Source: Staphylococcus intermedius NCTC 11048
Lineage (GTDB): Bacteria; Bacillota; Bacilli; Staphylococcales; Staphylococcaceae
Direction: 5' to 3'
Assembly: GCF_002902385.1 (NCBI RefSeq)
Contig: NZ_PPQH01000001.1
Coordinates: forward strand, 1 to 64,000
DNA length: 64,000 nt
The notes beneath the pieces were generated by a model. The model was not told where the DNA came from and did not search any database. It saw nothing but the letters and a program-made list of their open reading frames with translations. A program made the position numbers and the translations under genes. This document shows positions 19,147 to 27,289 of the stretch, in pieces. The number at the start of each line of letters is the position of its first letter. Within the stretch, counting starts at the first letter, position 1.

Positions 19147-19310
19147 AAAAAAACCGGTTGGCGTAAACCAACCGGCATAGAAAGGAAAGTAAGTAATAAA
19201 TATTGAAGATGTTAAACTAGAATTAGTACAACCATGATTCAAACATTACTATCAACTTTGATAGCTACCCCTTTATTTGAACATTTCTTGTACCATCCCC
19301 CCTAGTAGCT
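19147..19310 (-). ncRNA. rsaI: RsaI (RsaOG)-like regulatory small RNA
   Basis: This non-coding minus-strand transcript of about 164 nt is bounded by a good promoter and a strong terminator (CCGGTTGG/CCAACCGG plus T-run, 19147-19175). It has two single-stranded G-rich motifs (GGGGGG near the 5' end and AAAGGGG further on) and a perfect internal hairpin CTATCAA/TTGATAG. Arms GTACAA...TTGTAC enclose it. From memory, S. aureus RsaI (RsaOG) maps beside this inositol-phosphatase-like gene, carries G-rich C-rich-target-binding motifs and is repressed by CcpA; the cre box here fits that. The name rests on recall of position and layout, not on an alignment. Confidence 0.75.
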
Positions 19311-19316
19311 AACTAC

Positions 19317-19345
19317 ACTATAACATATACTTTCCATAAATGTAA
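19317..19345 (-). promoter_or_regulatory. Promoter of the RsaI-like RNA
   Basis: On the minus strand -35 TTACAT (19345-19340), a 17-bp spacer and -10 TATAGT (19322-19317) predict a 5' end near 19310. Confidence 0.75.
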
Positions 19346-19355
19346 GCGTTTTCTA
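19340..19355. promoter_or_regulatory. cre site (CcpA) over the RsaI-like promoter
   Basis: ATGTAAGCGTTTTCTA fits the cre consensus WTGNAANCGNWNNCW at every position. It overlaps the -35 box, so CcpA binding should repress the RNA when glucose is plentiful. Confidence 0.8.
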
Positions 19356-19480
19356 GAAATTTTTCGTATTTTTTATTTACATTTTTCACTCCGTCTTGCA
19401 AGTACGTTCAAAAAGTCTTTCACTATAATTATTTTATCGATATGCTATAATATTGTTAAACATGTTTGGGAGGTGTTCGT

Positions 19481-20182
19481 ATGAATAAAGAAGCACGGCA
19501 AAAGAAACTGTTGGCCTTGATTCAACAAGACAAACCAATGACTGCCCTTGAATTAGCACAAGCTCTCCATGTTTCTAAACGCACTATTTTACGTGACATG
19601 CAAGAATTAGAAAATAAAGGGGTTCAAATTGTCGCACATGCAGGGATGTATGGGGGCTACCAACTTCAAGAAAGTCAACATTACTATCAACTGAATTTGA
19701 CACAAACAGAATTACAAGCGCTCTATTTAATATTGAAAGAGAGCCAAACACAGTCGACATTACCGTATGAAGAAGCGACGAATCACCTTATTCAAAAAAT
19801 ATTAAAACAACCTTATACACATATTCGACGTACATTACGCCAACTGGACCAATACGTTTTATACGAAACACGTCAACACCCACGTTTGCCCGTTCAATTT
19901 AGTGATATTTTGATTTATTGTCAAGAACGCAAAGTGATGGGCATTGATTATAAGATCGATGCTAATGGCGAACTGCGCTTTGAAAACGTCATTTTTATCG
20001 GCTTGATTGCACGTCATGACGGTTGGCAAGCGATTGTTTATCATATTGGTGGTGATTATACACAGTATGTCGATATTGCTACCATTGAAGACATTTCATA
20101 TTCTTTCCAAAAATCAATACAGACAAACGATATAACACTGGATAATTACGAAACGTATTTAAAAAATATAGAACAACAATAA
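19481..20182 (+). CDS. HTH_11/DeoR-like transcriptional regulator
   Basis: This 233-aa DNA-binding protein starts with a helix-turn-helix of the HTH_11 type (ARQKKLLALIQQDKPMTALELAQALHVSKRTILRDMQELENKG, residues 4-46). That is followed by an effector-like half resembling YafY/WYL-type regulators (YGGYQL, a hydrophobic middle, and YKIDANGELRFENVIFIGLIARHDGWQAIVYH). A complete WYL triad is not visible. Start at 19481 is set by GGGAGGTG; the frame open from 19466 includes that site and so is too long. Targets are unknown; the convergent CPBP gene and divergent RsaI-like RNA are the nearest neighbours. Confidence 0.75.
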   Translation: MNKEARQKKLLALIQQDKPMTALELAQALHVSKRTILRDMQELENKGVQIVAHAGMYGGYQLQESQHYYQLNLTQTELQALYLILKESQTQSTLPYEEATNHLIQKILKQPYTHIRRTLRQLDQYVLYETRQHPRLPVQFSDILIYCQERKVMGIDYKIDANGELRFENVIFIGLIARHDGWQAIVYHIGGDYTQYVDIATIEDISYSFQKSIQTNDITLDNYETYLKNIEQQ

Positions 20183-20222
20183 AACCAATGTCATGCCTAC
20201 AAAGCGTAACATTGGTTTTTCT
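20181..20222. terminator. Terminator between HTH regulator and CPBP gene
   Basis: AAAACCAATGT / ACATTGGTTTT with a 17-nt loop ends in a T-run. It serves the plus-strand regulator and possibly the convergent CPBP gene. Confidence 0.85.
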
Positions 20223-20236
20223 ATGCATAAATTTCA

Positions 20237-20968
20237 TTACAACAAGAGTGTGATGATGAATGAAATAAAGTTATTTAACATGTGAAAAGCAATCGACACA
20301 CCTAAATTGCGCCCGCTTTTCATATAGAGGAACACAAGTGGAATGGCTAAAATTAAGTAATCAACAATTTCGAACGGGGAGGTCGCTTGAAGGACATGTA
20401 CCCCCGCAAATAATAAGACTGAAATGACGGCCATAACTTTAAAGTTTAACTTCTTACCTAACTCTCCAATTAAAATATGACGAAAGAAAATTTCCTCAAC
20501 GACTGGGGCTAAAATAACAATCATCATAAAATTGATTGGAGTAAACCATGGAATAGCAAAAAGTTGGTCGATAAGCATCCCGTTTTGCGTCGTGTCATAT
20601 TGAAATTGTTCGGGCAAAAACTGTTGTAAATATCCATAAAGCATGGATGCAACTTGTGCAACGAAATAAGCGCCTATAATCCAGAATAGATATTGACGTA
20701 TCCCTTGAAGACCTTTCATAAAGCGTTGTCCCATCGTTTTATAATGTAACAAGTAAAAACTGAGGATCACAATCAAATAGGCAACTGCGGTCGCAATGAC
20801 TTGTACGACAAGTGCATGAGAATCAGTTAATAGCGATGTCTCACTGACATTGAAAAATACAATACTTATGACAGCTGCTAATATTCCAAATACGAATGTT
20901 GCAATGAGAACAATAGGAACTAATAATAAGTCCCGCCAAGCAATATCTTTCCATTTATATTTTGACAT
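20237..20968 (-). CDS. CPBP-family intramembrane metalloprotease
   Basis: This integral membrane protein (243 aa, six to eight helices) of the CAAX protease/bacteriocin-processing (Abi) family has all three catalytic blocks: EEIFFRHILIGEL (Glu-Glu...Arg), FAGVHVLQ (His), and FHMLNNF (His...Asn). It is therefore predicted to be active. Family members in staphylococci process peptides or affect surface protein display. The neighbouring genes do not identify a substrate. Confidence 0.8.
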   Translation of the reverse strand: MSKYKWKDIAWRDLLLVPIVLIATFVFGILAAVISIVFFNVSETSLLTDSHALVVQVIATAVAYLIVILSFYLLHYKTMGQRFMKGLQGIRQYLFWIIGAYFVAQVASMLYGYLQQFLPEQFQYDTTQNGMLIDQLFAIPWFTPINFMMIVILAPVVEEIFFRHILIGELGKKLNFKVMAVISVLLFAGVHVLQATSPFEIVDYLILAIPLVFLYMKSGRNLGVSIAFHMLNNFISFIITLLL

Positions 20969-21112
20969 TTGAATACTCTCTTTCCTTTAAAAATGAACGA
21001 AAGGCTGTCTACATATCACAGACCTGTGACTTTTTTTACAGTTTTATACAACACTTACGCACTTTTATGATTCTTGTTATAATATATATTATTTCATGAA
21101 AGGACGCTACTG

Positions 21113-21490
21113 ATGAACGGTTTTGAACCCTCTAATTATTTACATGCACTCAAAGCACTCAATGAATTGTTAGACTTAATCATTGCATATGATTTAAACT
21201 ACGCTCGAAATAACGAACAATCTCAAGGCATATTAACAATTTTAAAATCCAGAGTCCACTCGTATTATCAGCAATCATCTCAACCGCTTCAACTGCATGC
21301 CTATCATCTCTGTCCTTTCGACCTCTATTATATTTGCCTTTACAACTTGTACCACAATCCATTGGTCCCTATTGAATTTGGAAGTCAAAGCAAATTGAAT
21401 CAATGTTTTATTCAGCAAATAATACAAGCACGCGCATACTTTCAAATATGTGAGATGACATTTGAAACACCGCATATCCCCTTACATTAA
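21113..21490 (+). CDS. Hypothetical cytoplasmic protein
   Basis: I do not recognise this 125-aa protein. It is soluble, rich in Leu, Tyr and His, and lacks a signal peptide or membrane helix. A good AAAGGA site precedes the ATG and a TATAAT-like -10 lies about 30 bp upstream (near 21078), so it looks expressed. An imperfect inverted repeat with AAAGCG/CGCTTT follows at about 21498-21537. No domain or operon partner gives a clue. Confidence 0.6.
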   Translation: MNGFEPSNYLHALKALNELLDLIIAYDLNYARNNEQSQGILTILKSRVHSYYQQSSQPLQLHAYHLCPFDLYYICLYNLYHNPLVPIEFGSQSKLNQCFIQQIIQARAYFQICEMTFETPHIPLH

Positions 21491-21657
21491 AATAAAAAAG
21501 CGGAATGACATCAGCCATCCCACTTAACACGCTTTACTATTAAAAACGGACACGCATATTGAAGCACGGATTCATCTCAATAATGCAAATATAAGCTCGA
21601 CTATTATGATATCGTTATGTATCTCTTTCCCAAAATACAGCACGATACTTGTTACTT

Positions 21658-23046
21658 CTATAATTTAAAATCTTCTTTGTCACGTTTATGATAACCGCGT
21701 AAGAAGAAAAATACAGCCATAAAACCTAAGAATAAGAAACCGATAATAACAGATACTCGAGTTTCGTTATTGATAAACATTGCGACTAACACCAATAGTA
21801 AAAATGCGATAGACAGATAGTTCGTTACTGGTGCAAATGGCATTTTGAAAGGATGGTTTTCTAATTTTTCTGGAAATTTCTTTCGAAATTGAATATGGCT
21901 AAACAAAATCATAAACCATGGAATCATCCCTGGTAAAATAGATGCACTATACACATAAACGAAAATATTTTCAGAACCATCAATAAATTGTGGTAATACA
22001 ACATTTAAAATCACACCGATAAAAATACCAATCGATACTGCTAATACTGTGTAAAACGGTACACCATTTTTCATGACTTTTGTAAATACTGCTGGTAATT
22101 GACGATGTTGTGCTAAAGTGAAAATCATTCGACTTGCACTGAAAATACCTGAGTTACAACCAGACATCGCTGCTGTAATCACAACAAAGTTAATTAAACC
22201 TGCAGCAACCGTAATCCCGACTTTTGCGAATGTAGCAACAAATGGACTACCAATGTCATGTAATTCATTCCAAGGATATACTGTTACAATGACAAAGATG
22301 GCACCGATATAAAAGATTAAAATACGCCAAATAACGCCGTTGACTGCTTTTTTAATATTTTTTTGAGGATCTTTTGTTTCACCTGCTGTAATACCGATCA
22401 ACTCAACCCCTTGATATGAACCGATAACAATAGATAAAGCAAAGAAAAATCCTAGCCAACCGTTCGGCATAAAACCACCATGTGCTGTAAGATTACTCAG
22501 ACCGATCGGATTGCCTCCGTTCCCTAAGCCGAAGAAAATCAAACCGAAACCTGCAATAATCATTAAAATAATAGTCACGATTTTAATCATCGCAAACCAG
22601 AATTCAAACTCTCCAAATGCTTTTACAGACACTGCATTGGCAACTGTTAACATAACAATTACAATCACGCCTGGAATCCATGTAGGTAACTCTGGAAACC
22701 AAAACTTCATATATGCACCGACTGCGATAACTTCCGACATACCTACAACAATCCATTGAAAGATATTGGCCCATGCTGTAACGTAACCCGCAACAGGATG
22801 AAGGTAATCTGTTGCATAGTTTGCAAATGAACCAGTTGACGGATCAAGATAGACCATTTCTCCCATTGCACGCATGATTAAAAATAAAAACAAACCTGCA
22901 ATTAAATATGCGAAAATTACAGAGGGGCCTGTCCATGCAATCGTACTTGATGCCCCCATAAATAAACCAACACCGATAGTACCTCCGAGTGCGATCATTT
23001 GAATCTGTCGAGAACTTAGTCCTCTGTGTAATTGATTATCTTCCAT
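21658..23046 (-). CDS. Amino acid permease, APC superfamily (AAT family)
   Basis: This proton-coupled amino acid importer (462 aa, twelve helices) has the AAT-family start LSSRQIQMIALGGTIGVGLFMGASSTIAWTGPS and the consensus helix-3/4 region MGEMVYLDPSTGSFANYATDYLHPVAGY. These resemble GabP/ProY/CycA proteins more than arginine or lysine permeases; the exact substrate cannot be set. It is transcribed away from the FNT channel gene, and the shared 353-bp region has a perfect cre box. Confidence 0.85.
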   Translation of the reverse strand: MEDNQLHRGLSSRQIQMIALGGTIGVGLFMGASSTIAWTGPSVIFAYLIAGLFLFLIMRAMGEMVYLDPSTGSFANYATDYLHPVAGYVTAWANIFQWIVVGMSEVIAVGAYMKFWFPELPTWIPGVIVIVMLTVANAVSVKAFGEFEFWFAMIKIVTIILMIIAGFGLIFFGLGNGGNPIGLSNLTAHGGFMPNGWLGFFFALSIVIGSYQGVELIGITAGETKDPQKNIKKAVNGVIWRILIFYIGAIFVIVTVYPWNELHDIGSPFVATFAKVGITVAAGLINFVVITAAMSGCNSGIFSASRMIFTLAQHRQLPAVFTKVMKNGVPFYTVLAVSIGIFIGVILNVVLPQFIDGSENIFVYVYSASILPGMIPWFMILFSHIQFRKKFPEKLENHPFKMPFAPVTNYLSIAFLLLVLVAMFINNETRVSVIIGFLFLGFMAVFFFLRGYHKRDKEDFKL

Positions 23047-23280
23047 GACAACGTTCCATCTCCTTTTGTACCCCTACTCATATCAAATTGATGTTGAACC
23101 GTGCATGTCGCTATTATACTATAAACTATCAGAATTTGAAGAAAAAATTACAAATGTTAACCCATTCATTTTCAAGTTAAAATTAACCTCGATACACTTT
23201 ATTGGATACTCATTCAACGCTTACCTTAAAAACTAACGCATATATCACTTAAGTGTTTTATACGAAAACGTATTTTGATA

Positions 23281-23294
23281 TGATAGCGTTTACA
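23281..23294. promoter_or_regulatory. cre site (CcpA)
   Basis: The reverse complement TGTAAACGCTATCA matches the cre consensus TGWAANCGNTNWCA exactly. It lies 46 bp upstream of the -35 box of the FNT channel and could serve it or the divergent permease. Confidence 0.75.
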
Positions 23295-23328
23295 TCTATA
23301 ATCGTCAAAATATTGTCACATTGCTTGT

Positions 23329-23346
23329 TTGTGATTATATTCACAT
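23329..23346. promoter_or_regulatory. Rex- or CRP/FNR (ArcR)-type operator
   Basis: TTGTGA-N6-TCACAT is a near-perfect palindrome. It matches the Rex consensus TTGTGAN6TCACAA in 11 of 12 fixed positions and the CRP/FNR core TGTGAN6TCACA fully. It covers the -35 box, so binding of a repressor such as NAD+-bound Rex would block transcription until NADH rises. Confidence 0.7.
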
Positions 23347-23368
23347 TTATATTTAGATTGCTTATACT
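23340..23368 (+). promoter_or_regulatory. Promoter of FNT channel gene
   Basis: -35 TTCACA (23340-23345), a 17-bp spacer and -10 TATACT (23363-23368) precede the ribosome binding site AAAGGA and the ATG at 23400. Confidence 0.65.
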
Positions 23369-23399
23369 AAGTTTATTATTTAAGAAAGGAATCTTATTC

Positions 23400-24254
23400 A
23401 TGAAAGATACTAATATTAAATGGGATACAATTTTTTATGGTCGCAAGTGGGTTTCAAATATTATTGAGACGATTCAAAAGAAAGATGTACTACAAAGCTT
23501 TTACCTGAGGCGTTATTTATTAAGAGCAATGATGGCAGGATTTATTATTAGCATTATTACCGTTTTTGTATTAACCGTTAAAACAACATTTGCACCTGAT
23601 GTCGCACCTGGTATAGTGAATATGGCTGGTGCGTTTACTTTTAGTTTTGCGCTCGTGTTAATATTGTTCACAAATTCTGAACTGCTGACGAGTAATTTCA
23701 TGTATTTTACTGTTGGTTTATACTATCACTTAATCCACCCTACACGTGTACTGAAAATATTCACATTATGTTTTGTTGGGAATATGATTGGGGCTGTCAT
23801 ATTATTTAGTTTACTACGCTTCTCTAATGTGATGACACCCGACATGCTACAAATGTTAGCACATACAATACAAGTAAAAATTTATGACTATAGTTTTCAA
23901 AACATATTAGTTCGTGCAATTTTCGCAAATTTCTTTATTAACATTGCGTTAGTCATTGCTATGCAAATTGACGATGTACTGGCTAAAATATTTGTCATGA
24001 TGTTCGGCGTGACGATTTTCGCATTTATGGGTTTTGAACATGTAGTTTATAATGCGTGTCTGTTTATCGCAGGTGCCATTTATCAAACAGATGCTGTGAA
24101 CTTGCTCCTGATGACAAAAAATGTGATAGGTGCCTTACTGGGAAACTATATCGGAGGTGGCCTTATCATCGGCCTATTCTATGCGTATCTTAACGATCAT
24201 GGTCAATTTAAAGTGATTAAAAAAGAAAACAAAAAGCAATCATTGATCGACTAA
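23400..24254 (+). CDS. Formate/nitrite transporter (FNT) family channel
   Basis: This integral membrane channel (284 aa, six helices) of the FocA/NirC family should move formate, nitrite or a related small anion. Start at 23400 follows AAAGGAATC; a longer frame to 23253 would run through the operator and promoter. Its promoter carries a Rex/CRP-type operator and a nearby cre box. That fits induction when oxygen and glucose are limited. The link to the formate dehydrogenase at 11.5 kb is functional inference only. The family's central His and constriction residues cannot be placed with certainty in this divergent member. Confidence 0.75.
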   Translation: MKDTNIKWDTIFYGRKWVSNIIETIQKKDVLQSFYLRRYLLRAMMAGFIISIITVFVLTVKTTFAPDVAPGIVNMAGAFTFSFALVLILFTNSELLTSNFMYFTVGLYYHLIHPTRVLKIFTLCFVGNMIGAVILFSLLRFSNVMTPDMLQMLAHTIQVKIYDYSFQNILVRAIFANFFINIALVIAMQIDDVLAKIFVMMFGVTIFAFMGFEHVVYNACLFIAGAIYQTDAVNLLLMTKNVIGALLGNYIGGGLIIGLFYAYLNDHGQFKVIKKENKKQSLID

Positions 24255-24320
24255 ATACACGACTTCATTGATAGCGGTTTGTGTTATAATAGGGACAATT
24301 CAAAGCTTAAGGAGCATATT

Positions 24321-24656
24321 ATGGATCGCGCACGTATCATTAGAGGTGTCTTCATCTCAATCATGTTAGGCTTAATCTTTTTCTTCTTAAATCAATCACA
24401 GTCCACATATACGACAAGTACGTTATGGCTACGTTCAATGCTTGTTGCTATTGTCTTTGCGGTATTGTATTTCGGCATCTTCACGATTTTAAGTCATGAC
24501 ACAAGAAAACGTATCTATGGCCCACCCTTGCTCATTGGTATCATCCTAGGCATTTTAGTTGGGCAGTGGTTCGGGTATGCATTGCTAGGACTTGTTATCG
24601 GCGTCATGCTTGGCTTTATAATCGGTGTTATACGACAACGTTATACAAAGGAGTGA
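24321..24656 (+). CDS. Hypothetical membrane protein
   Basis: This 111-aa protein with three or four membrane helices is unknown to me. The start at 24321 follows AAGGAG; the frame open from 24279 lies before the site. Helices at about residues 10-25, 40-60 and 75-100 are separated by short basic loops, and the tail is basic (RQRYTKE). A TTGTGTTATAATAGGGA stretch just upstream (TATAAT at 24284-24289) is a likely -10, so it has its own promoter. The next small gene follows after 6 bp. Confidence 0.65.
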   Translation: MDRARIIRGVFISIMLGLIFFFLNQSQSTYTTSTLWLRSMLVAIVFAVLYFGIFTILSHDTRKRIYGPPLLIGIILGILVGQWFGYALLGLVIGVMLGFIIGVIRQRYTKE

Positions 24657-24662
24657 TGAGAG

Positions 24663-24845
24663 ATGTCAACACAGATGATTGGTATCATTGTCATAATAAT
24701 TCTGTTAATTAGTTTTCTTCCTAATGCCTATATGTTGTATAAAACTTCTAAAGATGGCACTGAAAACACACGCTATAAATTAATGGTTGGTGTAGATGCC
24801 ATGCTATTAGTGTTAATTATTGCCGCCATCTTATTATTAACATAA
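24663..24845 (+). CDS. Small two-helix membrane protein
   Basis: This 60-aa protein has two hydrophobic helices (about residues 5-25 and 40-60) separated by a short charged loop. AAGGAGTGATGAGAG supplies a strong ribosome binding site. It is tightly linked to the preceding membrane gene and likely co-transcribed. Function unknown. Confidence 0.65.
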   Translation: MSTQMIGIIVIIILLISFLPNAYMLYKTSKDGTENTRYKLMVGVDAMLLVLIIAAILLLT

Positions 24846-24853
24846 TCAAACCT

Positions 24854-24912
24854 CATGACATCGCAACTGATGTGTCTTTGATCGAACTTGCGGTGTCATG
24901 AACTTTCTCTTT
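24854..24912 (+). terminator. Possible terminator of the two small membrane genes
   Basis: CATGACATCGCAA / TTGCGGTGTCATG is a long inverted repeat with a 21-nt loop. The T-rich run after it is weak and interrupted, so terminator activity is less certain. Confidence 0.5.
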
Positions 24913-25048
24913 TCTATACACCATAGGCAACGTAATCACTTTTCCCCACATTGAAGCAACCGCTTTGTAAGAAATGCCACAGTTCGACTTCCAAAATAAA
25001 AGCGCAGATCACATCCTCTCAAATGAGCATGAAACCTACGCTTAAACA

Positions 25049-25240
25049 TTAAATTTTCCCTTGTAAGAAAAAGTAATACATGATTGAAGCAAGCACTGCA
25101 TAAACAATCAATCCCGTTACAGTTGATAACACATGAATGCGCATCGGAATATGTTTTTGAAAACGGGGCGCTAATACTAAATTACCAACTATGATGATTA
25201 AAGGCGCCACGATGAAAAATAAAATCATTTCTAAACTCAT
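25049..25240 (-). CDS. Small hypothetical membrane protein
   Basis: This 63-aa protein has two hydrophobic helices joined by a basic loop (RFQKHIPMRIH). The start overlaps the stop of the HAD phosphatase gene (ATGA), so translation is coupled. I do not recognise the family. Confidence 0.6.
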   Translation of the reverse strand: MSLEMILFFIVAPLIIIVGNLVLAPRFQKHIPMRIHVLSTVTGLIVYAVLASIMYYFFLQGKI

Positions 25241-25881
25241 GGCTGTACTCCATCAAAATATTGAGCGACGACTTGACTCAAATCCACGTCTTTGGCAAGC
25301 AAGTCCAATTCTGAAAAATCACTCTGAGCCGTAAATGGATTTGGGTTTACGATCACATCAAGTCCTGCACGAATCGCACCTGTCGCACCATTCACTGAAT
25401 CCTCAATCGCTAAACAATGTGCTGGACTATAATTCAATGCTTGTACCGCAGCTAAATATAAATCTGGTGCTGGCTTCACTGTTTCAACATCTTCTCGACC
25501 TTTAATCACTGAAATATATTTTTCGATACCTAACTTCTGAACTAATGATTCAATGTGCTGTCTTGTACTACTTGAAGCAATCCCCATCGGAATGTGACGT
25601 TGATGCAATTGTTGCATGAGTTCAAGTACACCAGGTCTTAAAGGCAGTTGTCCTGCTGTTCCATAATGTTCTTGATAAACTTGATCTGTTAACGTTTCTC
25701 CTAAATGAGTGAGTAAATGCTGGTGAATCCCTAAAGCACGACCACCAATGTTAGAGCGATAAAAATCTGCACTCATATTATCATGCCCTGCCTCATTCAA
25801 ATAACGATTCACTGTTTCATATAAGTGTTGCTCGGTATCGATAATCGTACCATCAAAATCAAAAATGACTGCGCGATACAT
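25237..25881 (-). CDS. HAD-superfamily phosphatase (beta-phosphoglucomutase-like)
   Basis: This cytosolic hydrolase (214 aa) has all HAD motifs: nucleophile DFDGTIIDTE (Asp8 and Asp10), motif II ASSSTRQ, motif III Lys in GREDVETVKPAPD, and motif IV AIEDSVNG. The helical cap between residues 18 and 80 places it in subfamily I with beta-phosphoglucomutase and phosphoglycolate phosphatase. The substrate is unknown. The four-base overlap with the small membrane gene implies one transcript. AGGAGG lies before the ATG. Confidence 0.85.
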   Translation of the reverse strand: MYRAVIFDFDGTIIDTEQHLYETVNRYLNEAGHDNMSADFYRSNIGGRALGIHQHLLTHLGETLTDQVYQEHYGTAGQLPLRPGVLELMQQLHQRHIPMGIASSSTRQHIESLVQKLGIEKYISVIKGREDVETVKPAPDLYLAAVQALNYSPAHCLAIEDSVNGATGAIRAGLDVIVNPNPFTAQSDFSELDLLAKDVDLSQVVAQYFDGVQP

Positions 25882-25926
25882 GCTTACTTCCTCCTAAATC
25901 CTTGGTTACGCTTTCTTCAATGATTG

Positions 25927-26757
25927 TTAAAACCCTGGTGCTAACGTTGCAAATTCATACATGATTTTATTCTGACGATAGTAAAGTGATTTAAACCAAA
26001 TTCGATCAATGACACCTGAATGTTTGCCTGCTAAATCATCATGTAATGTGACGAGTTGGTTTAATGTGTCATCATTTTCTGTTGCGAGCGCATGATGATG
26101 CACATAACCACGCCCTGGTCTTACGTTCGGTCCATCTTTTTCGATGACGACAAGGTCAGAGTAATATCCTTTATCATCAATTGCTACAACAGTTTGCTCA
26201 CCAAATTGCGCTTTATCTTTAAAATCTAAAGTGTCCCGTAAATAGTCTAACGTTTTCTGTGCATCTGCAACGTGAATTTCAATCGGTCCTAATCCTAAAA
26301 TCTGATACTCTGCTGGGATGTCATTATCGACTGGATTTTGCCATCCTTCTGGAATTACAGCATCACCATTCACCATCATGACATACGACAATGTATCTGG
26401 ATCGTCAAAATAGAGTGCCGGTTGTTCCATATAACTGCCTCTTGAAATGTTTGTCGCTTTTCCTTGTAAACGTGATTCAAAGAAATCCAATGCCGCTTCA
26501 TTCGGAACAAGTAGCCCTATTCTTGCAATCATATTCGTCCCTTTACGCATCGCACCAGCATTTGGAATTTCAAAAAATGTCAGTAATGTACCCGGCGTGT
26601 TTTGTTGGTCACCATAAAAGATGTGCACCATACCGTCATCATCTTGGTTGACTGTTTCTTTAGTTAAGTGTAAGCCTAATGTTTCAATATAAAATGCTTT
26701 GTTTTGATCTAAATCTTTTGTGTACATTGAGATATGATGATGTCCTGTAATGTTCAC
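25927..26757 (-). CDS. VOC-family ring-cleavage-type dioxygenase
   Basis: This is a two-module vicinal-oxygen-chelate protein (276 aa). The N-terminal module starts GHHHISMYTKDLDQNKAFY. The second carries the conserved VHHHALAT near residue 210 and a C-terminal Glu (IMYEFATLAPG), giving the His/His/Glu metal site. It resembles MhqO/CatE-like proteins that respond to quinones and catechols in Firmicutes. Regulation by an MhqR-type repressor cannot be seen here. A GGAGG site precedes the ATG. Confidence 0.8.
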   Translation of the reverse strand: MNITGHHHISMYTKDLDQNKAFYIETLGLHLTKETVNQDDDGMVHIFYGDQQNTPGTLLTFFEIPNAGAMRKGTNMIARIGLLVPNEAALDFFESRLQGKATNISRGSYMEQPALYFDDPDTLSYVMMVNGDAVIPEGWQNPVDNDIPAEYQILGLGPIEIHVADAQKTLDYLRDTLDFKDKAQFGEQTVVAIDDKGYYSDLVVIEKDGPNVRPGRGYVHHHALATENDDTLNQLVTLHDDLAGKHSGVIDRIWFKSLYYRQNKIMYEFATLAPGF

Positions 26758-26834
26758 GATAATCCCTCCAGTATTAACTAACTATGATTTACATAAAGTA
26801 TATTTTTTATATCTAGAGATTGCAATAGATATGA

Positions 26835-27113
26835 TTAGGACATAGTTGGTAGGAGTATGAAGCAGACAACACCAATAATGATGATCGATAATGGAAAGAC
26901 GAGTGTTTGAATAAAACGTACTTTTCGTTCTGGTAATGTTGCGCGCAAGAGCCACGTTTCAATACTAAAGTTAATCATTGTCAAAATCACTGTCAACGAA
27001 AGTAACAGGGTAAATCCATTCGGAAAATTCATCAAAAAACCTACTGAAAGCACTAACATCATAAAAAATATTGAGACCGTGATAAAGTAATTTTGTAGCA
27101 TTTTAATCATCAT
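26835..27113 (-). CDS. Small hypothetical membrane protein
   Basis: This 92-aa protein has three hydrophobic helices and a short basic loop (LLRATLPERKVR). Two adjacent Met codons at the start are both possible, behind GGGTGTGAT. No family is recognised. It stands alone between the dioxygenase and the BASS transporter. Confidence 0.55.
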   Translation of the reverse strand: MMIKMLQNYFITVSIFFMMLVLSVGFLMNFPNGFTLLLSLTVILTMINFSIETWLLRATLPERKVRFIQTLVFPLSIIIIGVVCFILLPTMS

Positions 27114-27230
27114 TTTTACATCACACCCTTTTTTAGGCTTCGTTGTTATATATATTTAAACATTATTTTCGCATAACCTAATAAAAAAGTAAAACAGCTA
27201 GCAATCTTTGAGTACATCATCTTGAAATGA

Positions 27231-27283
27231 AAAAGAATAGACACTATCTATCGCTTTTAACGACAAGATATGTCTATTCTTTC
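27231..27283 (-). terminator. Terminator of the BASS transporter gene
   Basis: AAAGAATAGACA / TGTCTATTCTTT is a perfect 12-bp stem with a T-run in minus orientation, just after the stop. Confidence 0.85.
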
Positions 27284-27289
27284 TATCAA

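Larger units (their letters stand above)
23047..23399. other. Divergent control region, permease and FNT channel
   Basis: This 353-bp non-coding region contains a consensus cre box and a Rex/CRP-type palindrome overlapping the channel promoter. No small gene is supported. Confidence 0.6.

Noticed and set aside
19200-19312. A short peptide gene in the RsaI-like RNA (for example ATG after GGGGGG encoding seven residues)
   Set aside because: The frames are only seven to ten codons long, and the G-rich motif is better explained as an sRNA binding site.
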